Origin: Gemmatimonadaceae bacterium
Lineage (GTDB): Bacteria > Gemmatimonadota > Gemmatimonadetes > Gemmatimonadales > Gemmatimonadaceae
NCBI GenBank assembly: GCA_014379705.1
Contig: JACMLI010000392.1
Span: forward strand, 1 to 6,168
Reading direction: 5' to 3'
Length of the DNA: 6,168 nucleotides
Shown here: piece by piece, positions 1-5,291 of the stretch
How the letters are laid out: every line of letters starts with the position of its first letter
Numbering within the stretch: position 1 is the stretch's first letter
The notes under the pieces: model-generated
Seen by the model: the letters and a program-made list of their open reading frames with translations, nothing else
The model's database searches: none
Told to the model about the DNA's origin: nothing
Position numbers and translations under genes: made by a program

Positions 1-122
1 TCGGTGGGCGCAGGGCCGCCCTGGGTCGGGGTAGGCGCGGTCTCGGGCTGCTTCTTCTTGCAGGCCGCGAGCATCGAGAGACCGAGGACGGAGAGGGTGA
101 GGAGGCGAGTGGAATGGCGCAT
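1..122 (-). CDS. pal: Pal-like outer-membrane lipoprotein, N-terminal part only (runs off the window)
   Basis: Forty codons from ATG at 122 are visible and the gene continues beyond position 1. The peptide begins MRHSTRLLTLSVLGLSMLAAC: a basic start, a hydrophobic core and a lipobox LAAC with the lipidated Cys at residue 21. After it come KKK and a Pro/Thr/Gly-rich linker. This is a type II (lipoprotein) signal peptide followed by the flexible tether usual for peptidoglycan-associated lipoproteins. The OmpA-like peptidoglycan-binding domain would lie outside the window, so Pal is inferred from position: it follows tolB by 40 bases on the same strand, the classical tolB-pal order. Pal would sit in the outer membrane inner leaflet, bind peptidoglycan and contact TolB. 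No Shine-Dalgarno is visible; the sequence before the ATG is C-rich. The lipoprotein call is firm, the Pal identity likely but unproven. Confidence 0.72.
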   Translation of the reverse strand, partial: MRHSTRLLTLSVLGLSMLAACKKKQPETAPTPTQGGPAPT

Positions 123-162
123 TGCCGGGGCGGGTACGAGTGGAGGGGTGTGGGGGCGATGC

Positions 163-1482
163 CTAACGTGCACTGAGCGACGGGGACCAGGCGGCGTGGC
201 GGGCCCCGCCCGTCGCGTGGGTCAACTGGCGAAGGTCACCGGTCTCGACGTCGACGATCCACAGCTGGCGCGTGCCGGAGCGGTTCGACGTGAACACGAT
301 GTGGCGGCTGTCGGGGGCGAACGAGGGATTCTCGTTGACCCCGGAGCTCGTGTAGCTGCGCACGGTCTTGTCACGGACGTTGACCGTCATGATCTGGAAG
401 TTGCCGGCGATCTGGCTCGCGAACGCGATGAGGCGACCGTCGGGGGACCAATCGGGGTCCGAGCGGTACGACTGGTCGCCATAGTTGAAGTCGATCAGGC
501 GCTCGGCGTTGGTCCCATCGGCATCGGACGTGTAGATCTGGACGGGACCCGCGCGATTCGTGGTAAACGCGATGCGCCGGCCGTCGGGACTGAACGTCGG
601 TGACATGGCGTCACTCCCGCGTCCGACCGTGATGCGACGCGGCGCGTCCATGCTGAACGCGTTGACCGACCAGAGCTCGGTGCCGTTCTCCGTCGAGTGC
701 GCGTACACCATCACGCTGCCGTCCGGGGAGAACGTCGGTCCGTAGTTGGGGCCGCCCGGCGTCGCGGCAAGCGAGCGAATGGCTCCACCGCTCTCCCGGA
801 TGACGATCTGCGCGCCGGAGTTCGGAAGCGTCGTGTAGGCGATGTGCGTGCCTTTGGGGTTCCAGGCGGGCGACATCGCACGCACATCGCCGGTGAGCGC
901 GATCGCCCCGGCGCCGTCGCTGTCGACCTGCCACACGCGCCCGGCGCTCGAATACAGGATGCGCGTGGCCGATATGCCGCGCACGCCGGTGATCTGCTGC
1001 TCGATGCCGTCGGCGATGCCGTGCAGCGCGAGGCGCCACTCCGGACTCAGGGCCGGCGAAGGCAGCGGGAACGAGGCCGCGCGCGCGACCGCGCCACGCC
1101 CGACATCGTGGATGATGATGTGCACGCCGAACGACGTCGGCGAGACCTGCAGCACAACGTTGGCCTTGAGGGCGGCAAACAGCGAATAGTTGAGGCCCCC
1201 GGTGGGCGCGGGCGGCGGCACGGACTCCACGGGGAGCGCGATCACGTTCATGCGACCGCCGTGCTCGAAGTCCCGCTGGAAGATCGCGCGCAACGAATCG
1301 CCCTGCGACCCGGTCACCGGCATGACGAGGATCCCGGGACGCGTGCCCGGCGTGTAGATCCCGGTGATGCGCACCCCTTCCTTCCACGTCGTGTCCTGCG
1401 CCGTCGCGGCGTTAGGCGCGACCGTGAGGGCGCCGAACACGAGCACCAACGCGGGGAGCGCGCCGCGGCGAGACCAGGTCAT
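163..1482 (-). CDS. tolB: TolB, periplasmic beta-propeller protein of the Tol-Pal system
   Basis: This 439-residue protein has a length typical for TolB. Residues 1-28 form a Sec signal peptide (RR near the start, hydrophobic core, cleavage probably after ATA at 26-28), so it acts in the periplasm. Residues about 30-165 fit the TolB N-terminal domain. The rest is a beta-propeller with PD40 repeats of the form xPxFSPDGxxIAFTS, seen near 204-218, 248-263, 294-308, 342-356 and 385-399, with a last partial one at 430. TolB binds Pal and is released when the TolQ-TolR-TolA motor pulls; that role is family knowledge. The ATG at 1482 overlaps the stop of the upstream TolA/TonB-like gene as ATGA, so translation is probably coupled; no separate ribosome-binding site is seen. 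The pal-like gene follows after 40 bases. Confidence 0.93.
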   Translation of the reverse strand: MTWSRRGALPALVLVFGALTVAPNAATAQDTTWKEGVRITGIYTPGTRPGILVMPVTGSQGDSLRAIFQRDFEHGGRMNVIALPVESVPPPAPTGGLNYSLFAALKANVVLQVSPTSFGVHIIIHDVGRGAVARAASFPLPSPALSPEWRLALHGIADGIEQQITGVRGISATRILYSSAGRVWQVDSDGAGAIALTGDVRAMSPAWNPKGTHIAYTTLPNSGAQIVIRESGGAIRSLAATPGGPNYGPTFSPDGSVMVYAHSTENGTELWSVNAFSMDAPRRITVGRGSDAMSPTFSPDGRRIAFTTNRAGPVQIYTSDADGTNAERLIDFNYGDQSYRSDPDWSPDGRLIAFASQIAGNFQIMTVNVRDKTVRSYTSSGVNENPSFAPDSRHIVFTSNRSGTRQLWIVDVETGDLRQLTHATGGARHAAWSPSLSAR

Positions 1483-2198
1483 CGGCGAATCATCTGTGGG
1501 GTGAACGTGAAAATAACCGGGAGGATGTCATTGCTGAAACCGTCGGGGAGCGGTCCGAAGCCCTTCGAGCGCCCCGCCGCCTCCACCGCACCGCGCGCCT
1601 CGATGTCGAACAGCGTCGAGCCCGACCGCTTGCGGACCTCGATGCCGCTGACCGACCCATCGCGACCGATGACGAAATAGACGTCGCAGGTGAGCGCTGG
1701 CAGGTTCGCCTTGTCGAAGTTGAGGATGATCTGGTTGGCGATGTTGTTCAGGTAGGCCGGGAACGGAAACGCGATCCCCGGACTCTGGATGTTCGCCACG
1801 TCGGCCCCCTGCCCGCCCGTCGTGCCCCCACCGGCCTTCGGCGCCGGCGCGTTGGCCTTCGCACTCGTCGCGTTAGGTACCTGCGTTGCCGCTTTTGGGG
1901 CTGGACGCCGTGGCGGCGGGGCCTTCACCGGGACCTTCTCGTCAGGCTCCGTCACCGCACTCTTCGGTACCGGAGCGTTGGCCGGTGGCGTGGGCGCCTC
2001 GGGCGTCTGCACCTGCCCCACGCTCCGTGGCCCCGGCGGCGCCGCCACCAGGTCGACCTTGTAGACCGGCGCGAGCACCCCGTGTTCCCCCCGCGCCATC
2101 CAGACCACCCCGACCACCAGGCTCCCATGCAGCAGCGCAGAGAGGGCCAGCGAACCGGCCATCCTTGGGCGCTGTGGACGAAGGGCAACCTGGGTCAT
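1479..2198 (-). CDS. TolA/TonB-family energy-transducing linker protein (TonB C-terminal domain)
   Basis: This 239-residue protein has three parts. A short cytoplasmic N-terminus is followed by one membrane helix at about 15-34. A Pro/Ala/Lys-rich periplasm-spanning linker covers about 43-122. A TonB-type C-terminal domain covers about 143-236, with the pattern VYFVIGRDGSVSGIEV, then KRSGSTLFD, then a conserved FxPLPxxF stretch. It sits where tolA belongs, between tolR and tolB, so its likely job is to carry force from TolQ-TolR across the periplasm to TolB/Pal. Annotation systems often call such proteins 'energy transducer TonB', and sequence alone does not separate TolA from TonB roles. The start at ATG 2198 lacks a visible Shine-Dalgarno; an internal ATG at 2162 (residue 13, just before the helix) is an alternative. 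One Cys (171) lies in the C-terminal domain. Confidence 0.85.
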   Translation of the reverse strand: MTQVALRPQRPRMAGSLALSALLHGSLVVGVVWMARGEHGVLAPVYKVDLVAAPPGPRSVGQVQTPEAPTPPANAPVPKSAVTEPDEKVPVKAPPPRRPAPKAATQVPNATSAKANAPAPKAGGGTTGGQGADVANIQSPGIAFPFPAYLNNIANQIILNFDKANLPALTCDVYFVIGRDGSVSGIEVRKRSGSTLFDIEARGAVEAAGRSKGFGPLPDGFSNDILPVIFTFTPQMIRR

Positions 2199-2207
2199 TC
2201 AGTGCGT

Positions 2208-2226
2208 GATTCGGGATTCGGGAATC
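2208..2226. repeat. Period-7 simple repeat (GATTCGG x2 plus GAATC)
   Basis: GATTCGG occurs twice in tandem (2208-2214, 2215-2221) and is followed by GAATC (2222-2226), so GATTC and GAATC also form a short inverted repeat. It lies just upstream of the TolA/TonB-like start codon. Similar GATTCGGG-type runs are, from memory, common between genes in some soil bacteria; this is unverified. Confidence 0.6.
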
Positions 2227-2270
2227 GTGCTTCGGCGTGAGTCAGGCGATCGCGACAGACGTGAAGCACG
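2226..2270 (-). other. Long-range inverted repeat, possible RNA stem-loop
   Basis: The plus-strand arms CGTGCTTC (2226-2233) and GAAGCACG (2263-2270) are perfectly complementary over 8 bp and enclose 29 bases. That interior contains the palindrome GCGATCGC (2246-2253). In the polycistronic message this would form a stem between tolR and the linker gene. No U-tract follows, so it is not a standard intrinsic terminator. mRNA processing, stability or differential expression are possible roles. Confidence 0.45.
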
Positions 2271-2273
2271 GCG

Positions 2274-2282
2274 TGTGGATAA
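2274..2282 (-). promoter_or_regulatory. DnaA-box-like sequence TTATCCACA
   Basis: The minus strand reads TTATCCACA, an exact match to the strongest Escherichia coli DnaA-box consensus (TTATNCACA). Six of its nine bases are A or T in a GC-rich window, so chance occurrence in 6 kb is well below one. It lies in the non-coding gap downstream of tolR. Only one copy is seen and no AT-rich unwinding element accompanies it, so this is not an origin. A DnaA-regulated or DnaA-titrating site is possible, as is coincidence. Confidence 0.35.
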
Positions 2283-2318
2283 CCGACCGATCCAGCCACG
2301 CCGGGAGAGACCAACGCG

Positions 2319-2729
2319 CTATTGCCGCTCCGGTGGCTGGACGACGAGGCCCACGTTCGCGGCACCCGCGCGCCTCATGATGTCGAGCACCTTCACGACC
2401 TCGCCGTACGGCACGCTGGCATCCCCGCGGAGATACACCCCCTGCTTCGCCTTCTGTTCCGCCAGGGCCGCGAATGCGGCGCGAAATTCGGCCATCGACA
2501 TGCGCGTGTTGCCTACCGCGACCTGGTTGGCCGACATCACCGTGACCACGAGGTCGTTCTTCGCCTCCAGCGGACGCGCTTCGCCCCGCGGCAGCTTCAC
2601 CTCGATCCCGCCCTGCATCATCGGGGCAGTGATCATGAAAATCACCAGCAGGAGCATCATCACGTCGATGAGGCTCACCACGTTGATCTCGGCGTTGAGC
2701 GGCGTGCGCTCCCGACGGCGACGGCTCAT
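2319..2729 (-). CDS. tolR: TolR/ExbD-family biopolymer transport protein
   Basis: This 136-residue protein has the standard length and layout of TolR/ExbD. An Arg-rich cytoplasmic N-terminus (MSRRRRER) is followed by one membrane helix at about 15-37, NVVSLIDVMMLLLVIFM. It contains the family's essential proton-responsive Asp, here Asp22. The periplasmic domain ends with the typical YLRGDASVPYGEVVKVLDIM segment (99-118). TolR sits in the TolQ pore and couples proton flow to TolA movement. The ATG at 2729 follows the tolQ stop by only four bases, so the two are surely co-transcribed and probably translationally coupled; no clear Shine-Dalgarno is visible in the end of tolQ. ExbD of a TonB system would look much the same; the tolB and pal neighbours favour TolR. 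Confidence 0.93.
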   Translation of the reverse strand: MSRRRRERTPLNAEINVVSLIDVMMLLLVIFMITAPMMQGGIEVKLPRGEARPLEAKNDLVVTVMSANQVAVGNTRMSMAEFRAAFAALAEQKAKQGVYLRGDASVPYGEVVKVLDIMRRAGAANVGLVVQPPERQ

Positions 2730-2733
2730 CCCG

Positions 2734-3456
2734 TTAGATCCGACCGTCGCGCACGAGCAGCGCGATGAGTTCCGAGCCGAATCCCTCGAGTTCGCCCTCG
2801 ATCCGGTTCACGCGATTGGCGAAGATGTTGTAGCCGAACACCGCGGGAATGGCCACCGCGAGGGCCATCGCAGTGGCCGTCAGCGCCGCCGCGACGCCAG
2901 GGGCCACCGCCGCGACCGACGCCGTGCCCGTCGTCGAGAGCCCGATGAAGGACTGGATGATGCCAAGCACGGTGCCGAGCAACCCGATCAGCGGACTGGC
3001 GGAGCCGATCATCGCCAGTGACGGAATGAGGCGCGACATCGCGTCACGCTCGGCGTTGGTCTGCGAATCGAGCACCAGGCGCAGCGCCTCGACCTGTGAC
3101 GCGCTGAAACGCGCCGAGCGATCCGGTGTCGCAGCCATCGCCGGCGGGGTCTCGGTCAGGAACGTCTCGGCGCGTTCGAAGATGCGCACGAACGCCCCGC
3201 TCGACTTGCGCGTGGCGAGCGCCACTTCGTTCATCGATCGCGCGCGCTCGAACGCATGAAGGAACTCCCTGGTGCTCGAACGAAAGCGGCGGAACTCGCG
3301 CCACTTTGCGGCCATGATGGACCAGCTGATCACGGAGAGCACCAGCAACAGCGCCAGCACAATCTGCGTGACGATGTCCGCCGTCGTGATCAACTCCCAC
3401 GCGTTCGTCGGGAGGGCGGCTTGCGCCTGCGCGACGGGAGCCAGCGCGCCCACCAC
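2734..3456 (-). CDS. tolQ: TolQ/ExbB-family (MotA/TolQ/ExbB) proton-channel protein
   Basis: This 240-residue inner-membrane protein has helices at about 27-50, 143-170 and 185-212. The third is preceded by the conserved APGVAAALTATAMALAVAIPA stretch, and the second contains GLLGTVLGIIQSF. Thr162 and Thr193 in these helices are plausible equivalents of the channel threonines of the family. It forms the proton channel with TolR and drives the TolA-like protein encoded downstream. The start is GTG at 3456, directly after the stop codon (TAG, 3457-3459) of the epimerase in the same frame; a second GTG follows at once at 3453. An AGGA at 3466-3469 lies nine bases before the first GTG, inside the end of the epimerase gene. 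The frame is closed upstream by that TAG, so no earlier start is possible. ExbB is the alternative name; context favours TolQ. Confidence 0.93.
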   Translation of the reverse strand: MVGALAPVAQAQAALPTNAWELITTADIVTQIVLALLLVLSVISWSIMAAKWREFRRFRSSTREFLHAFERARSMNEVALATRKSSGAFVRIFERAETFLTETPPAMAATPDRSARFSASQVEALRLVLDSQTNAERDAMSRLIPSLAMIGSASPLIGLLGTVLGIIQSFIGLSTTGTASVAAVAPGVAAALTATAMALAVAIPAVFGYNIFANRVNRIEGELEGFGSELIALLVRDGRI

Positions 3457-4407
3457 CTACTTCTGTCCTGCGAAGAAGTCGTACGTCGCCTTGAGGCCAT
3501 CCGTGAGCGCCACCTGCGGCGTCCACCCCAACACGTCGCGTGCCTTCGAGATGTCCACCGAGGAGCGCTGCACCTCGCCTGGGCGTGCGGGAGACGTGTT
3601 CACCTTCACGGGCTTCCCCGCCGCCTGCCCGATGATCTCGGAAAGCTGGATCACGGTGGTCTCGATGCCGGTGCCGATGTTGAAGCTCTTGGTGTCGACC
3701 TGTGCCATCTTCGGCAAGGGCACCTCGGCGGCGAGGAAGTTGGCGTGCGCTACGTCGCCCGCGTACACGTAGTCCCGCGTCTGCCCGCCCTCGCCGAACA
3801 CGGTGAGTGCCTCCCCGTCGCGGATGCGCTTGCAGAAGATGGCGACGACGCCGGCCTCGCCATGCGGATCCTGTCGCGGGCCATACACGTTGGAGTAGCG
3901 CAGCGCGACCGTGTCGAGGCCATGCACGCGGGCGAAGTAGCCCATGTAGTACTCGACCGAGAGCTTCGCGATGCCATAGGGCGACTCGGGGTCTTTCGGC
4001 ATGCTCTCGAAGCTCGGCAGCGGCACGAAGTCACCGTAGATCGCCCCACCGGTCGAGGAGAAGACGAACCTCGTCTTCCGCCCCGAGGCGCGCACGGCCT
4101 CGAGCAGGTTGAGCGAACCCCCGATGTTCACGCCCGCATCGTACGCCGGATCGGCCACGCTCTTTCGCACGTCGATCTGGGCCGCGAGGTGGCAGATGGC
4201 ATCGAAGCCACCTTCGTGGATCACGCGCGCCGCGTCGGCTGACGTGATGTCGAGTTCGTGGAAGGTCGCTGCGGCCGGCAGGTTGACCCGCTTGCCTGAC
4301 GAGAGATTGTCGATGATCTCGACCGCGTACCCGGCGTCGAGGAAGCGTTCGGCGACGTGGGAGCCGATGAAGCCGGCCCCGCCGGTGATGAGGGCGCGCT
4401 TGCTCAC
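3457..4407 (-). CDS. NAD-dependent epimerase/dehydratase, UDP-glucose 4-epimerase-like
   Basis: This 316-residue extended short-chain dehydrogenase/reductase has the NAD-binding GGAGFIGSH motif at 9-17, an acidic residue Asp33 at the end of the second strand (IIDNLSSG) and HLAAQ at 73-77. Its SSTGGAIYGD signature is at 117-126, with the catalytic YGIAK (Tyr144, Lys148). The substrate half contains RYSNVYGPRQDP, GQTRDYVYAGD and FNIGTGIETTV. These are the marks of GalE-type enzymes that invert C4 of UDP-glucose or UDP-GlcNAc. The exact sugar cannot be read from sequence, and a related UDP-sugar epimerase is possible. The start is GTG at 4407, supported by GGAGGG four bases upstream. Its stop touches the tolQ start, so a sugar-nucleotide enzyme for envelope glycans leads the tol transcription unit. 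A 280-base gap separates it from ssb. Confidence 0.9.
   Translation of the reverse strand: MSKRALITGGAGFIGSHVAERFLDAGYAVEIIDNLSSGKRVNLPAAATFHELDITSADAARVIHEGGFDAICHLAAQIDVRKSVADPAYDAGVNIGGSLNLLEAVRASGRKTRFVFSSTGGAIYGDFVPLPSFESMPKDPESPYGIAKLSVEYYMGYFARVHGLDTVALRYSNVYGPRQDPHGEAGVVAIFCKRIRDGEALTVFGEGGQTRDYVYAGDVAHANFLAAEVPLPKMAQVDTKSFNIGTGIETTVIQLSEIIGQAAGKPVKVNTSPARPGEVQRSSVDISKARDVLGWTPQVALTDGLKATYDFFAGQK
3466..3469 (-). promoter_or_regulatory. Ribosome-binding site of tolQ (AGGA)
   Basis: AGGA on the minus strand lies nine bases before the GTG at 3456, within the last codons of the epimerase gene. It supports a GTG start that touches the upstream stop codon. Confidence 0.5.
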
Positions 4408-4411
4408 GCAG

Positions 4412-4417
4412 CCCTCC
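4412..4417 (-). promoter_or_regulatory. Ribosome-binding site of the epimerase (GGAGGG)
   Basis: GGAGGG on the minus strand, four bases before GTG 4407. It fixes the GTG as the start and is among the strongest Shine-Dalgarno matches in the window. Confidence 0.75.
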
Positions 4418-4455
4418 GGTCACGAGAATGCATAAGGCCGATCCGGGCGGTCACG
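4417..4455. promoter_or_regulatory. Two direct repeats CGGTCACG, 31 bp apart, before the epimerase
   Basis: CGGTCACG occurs at 4417-4424 and again at 4448-4455. The 31-bp centre distance is about three helical turns, so a dimeric regulator could bind both on one face of the DNA. The copies flank the AT-rich TATGCAT spot. The inner copy abuts the ribosome-binding site. This may be an operator; two 8-mers alone are weak evidence. Confidence 0.25.
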
Positions 4456-4501
4456 GGCATGCGCGATGTGGGTCGATGCGAGCGAAGGACGCGCAGCGAC
4501 G

Positions 4502-4519
4502 CGCGGCCCCAGGGCCGCG
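4502..4519. repeat. Perfect 18-bp palindrome with 2-base centre
   Basis: CGCGGCCC and GGGCCGCG are complementary over 8 bp around a CA centre. It lies about 95 bases upstream of the epimerase GTG. As DNA it could be an operator for a dimeric repressor; as RNA it would form a 7-bp hairpin with a 4-base loop. The role is not known. Confidence 0.5.
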
Positions 4520-4586
4520 AACGTGTCCACGCGAAGGAATCGCGCGCAATCTAACGGACCGGGTGTCCATCGGGAGCGAACGGCGA

Positions 4587-4616
4587 GAGGCGGAACCCGG
4601 AACTGGGCTCCGCCTC
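4587..4616 (-). terminator. GC-rich hairpin without U-tract, possible terminator after ssb
   Basis: GAGGCGGA (4587-4594) pairs with TCCGCCTC (4609-4616) over 8 bp. After one mismatch, CCC (4596-4598) pairs with GGG (4605-4607) around a 6-base loop. It lies about 70 bases past the ssb stop. No run of T follows on the minus strand, so it is not a textbook intrinsic terminator. Factor-assisted termination or 3'-end protection are the likelier roles. Confidence 0.4.
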
Positions 4617-4631
4617 ACACCGCGTAGCGAT

Positions 4632-4659
4632 CGCGGCGGCTCCCTGCAAGGAGCCCGCG
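4632..4659 (-). terminator. Second hairpin downstream of ssb, possible terminator or 3'-end stabiliser
   Basis: GGCTCC (4638-4643) pairs with GGAGCC (4650-4655) around the loop CTGCAA. Past a 2-base bulge, CGCG (4632-4635) pairs with CGCG (4656-4659). It begins about 28 bases after the ssb stop. No U-tract follows. Confidence 0.4.
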
Positions 4660-4687
4660 CGACTCCCGGGAGCGCTGGGGCCCCCGC

Positions 4688-5200
4688 TCAGAACGGCAGG
4701 TCGTCGTCCGTGTCTTCGAGCGCCCTCGGGAAATCTTCGAACTCATCGTTGCCCCCGGCGGGAGCCGGCTGGCGCCCGCGGTCCGGCGCCGACGCGCGAC
4801 GGCTCGCACCGCCCTCGAAGTCGCCACCACCCCCGTCACCACGCGGGGAGAGGAGGATCAGTTCGCGCACGCGGATCTCGGTCGTGTAGCGCGTCTGGCC
4901 TTCCTTGTCCGTCCACTGGCGATACTCGATGCTTCCTTCGACGAAGAGCTTGTCGCCCTTCTTGACGTACTTGTCCACGATGTCGGCGAGCCCCATCCCC
5001 TGGCCATTGCGGCCGTTCCAGGCGATGCAGCGGTGCCACTCGGTCTTCTCCTGCTTTCCTCCGGCCCCACCGGCGTCGTTCCACGAGCGCGACGTCGCGA
5101 GGGAGAAGTCGGCAACCCGACCGCCGCTGGAGGTGGAGCGCACCTCGGGGTCTTTGCCGACGTTCCCGATCAAAGTCACCTTGTTCAAGCTTCTGGCCAC
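4688..5200 (-). CDS. ssb: Single-stranded DNA-binding protein SSB
   Basis: This 170-residue protein begins (M/V)ARSLNKVTLIGNVGKDPEVR, the classic SSB N-terminus. It has an OB fold over residues 1 to about 117, including KTEWHRCIAW (52-61), KYVKKGDKLFVEG (77-89) and the WTDKEGQTRYTTEI strand pair (96-109). A Gly/Arg/Pro-rich disordered linker (120-150) follows. The acidic tail ends in DDDLPF (165-170), the docking peptide for replication and repair partners. SSB coats single-stranded DNA in replication, recombination and repair. The start is GTG at 5200, backed by GGAGGA three bases upstream; a longer in-frame ORF to 5290 lacks SSB homology and is rejected. Compared with typical SSB proteins as I recall them, there are small Gly-rich insertions near 43-48 and 62-70. 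rimI ends 91 bases upstream. Confidence 0.96.
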   Translation of the reverse strand: MARSLNKVTLIGNVGKDPEVRSTSSGGRVADFSLATSRSWNDAGGAGGKQEKTEWHRCIAWNGRNGQGMGLADIVDKYVKKGDKLFVEGSIEYRQWTDKEGQTRYTTEIRVRELILLSPRGDGGGGDFEGGASRRASAPDRGRQPAPAGGNDEFEDFPRALEDTDDDLPF

Positions 5201-5203
5201 GTT

Positions 5204-5209
5204 TCCTCC
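5204..5209 (-). promoter_or_regulatory. Ribosome-binding site of ssb (GGAGGA)
   Basis: GGAGGA on the minus strand ends three bases before GTG 5200. It decides the start in favour of the GTG that gives ARSLNKVTLIGNVG at the N-terminus. Confidence 0.8.
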
Positions 5210-5237
5210 GTGCGAGTGTGATTGACTCGCTGGGCAG

Positions 5238-5243
5238 AGTATG
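5238..5243 (-). promoter_or_regulatory. Candidate -10 element (CATACT) of an ssb promoter
   Basis: CATACT, with TG two bases before it, lies in the rimI-ssb gap about 38 bases before the ssb GTG. It is one of the few AT-leaning spots there. No good -35 box is found at 16-18 bp, so ssb may instead be read through from rimI. Confidence 0.22.
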
Positions 5244-5291
5244 CAGGCAGCGTCCGTGCGACGCCACCGAATTCCCGCAGGTTGAACCAAA

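Larger units (their letters stand above)
2199..2318 (-). other. 120-base structured gap between tolR and the TolA/TonB-like gene
   Basis: This is the only sizeable gap inside the tol cluster; the other junctions overlap or are at most 40 bases. On the message it carries, in order, a perfect DnaA-box consensus (2274-2282), a long-range 8-bp inverted repeat (2226-2233 with 2263-2270) and a period-7 GATTCGG repeat (2208-2226). It ends at the ATG with no Shine-Dalgarno. I see no ORF on the minus strand that looks like a gene here. It may be a processing or attenuation site, an internal promoter region or a decayed repeat insertion. Confidence 0.6.
4408..4687 (-). other. 280-base non-coding region between ssb and the epimerase
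   Basis: No convincing ORF is seen here. The half next to ssb (4587-4689) is built of GC-rich inverted repeats. The half next to the epimerase carries an 18-bp palindrome (4502-4519), two CGGTCACG copies (4417-4424 and 4448-4455) and an AT-rich spot, TTATGCAT on the minus strand near 4428-4435, that could be part of a -10 element. I could not find a well-spaced -35 partner. The likely roles are the end of ssb transcription and the promoter of the epimerase-tol unit. Confidence 0.55.

Noticed and set aside
4..603. Plus-strand open frame of 199 codons, open to near the window edge
   Set aside because: Antisense to tolB; Arg/Gly/Val-rich shadow typical of high-GC DNA, no recognisable domain.
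697..1680. Plus-strand open frame of 327 codons
   Set aside because: Antisense to tolB and the linker gene; biased Arg/His/Ala composition with no family resemblance.
2199..2318. Replication origin, because of the DnaA box
   Set aside because: Only one box, no AT-rich unwinding region, no dnaA or dnaN neighbour.
3256..4242. Plus-strand open frame of 328 codons
   Set aside because: Antisense to tolQ and the epimerase, both certain genes; shadow frame.
4408..4687. Riboswitch or small RNA gene between ssb and the epimerase
   Set aside because: Hairpins are present but I recognise no known aptamer or RNA family, and no convincing promoter-terminator pair.
5201..5290. In-frame N-terminal extension of ssb up to 5290
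   Set aside because: The extension (with CILCPASQSHSHGG) has no SSB similarity, and GTG 5200 has a strong ribosome-binding site.
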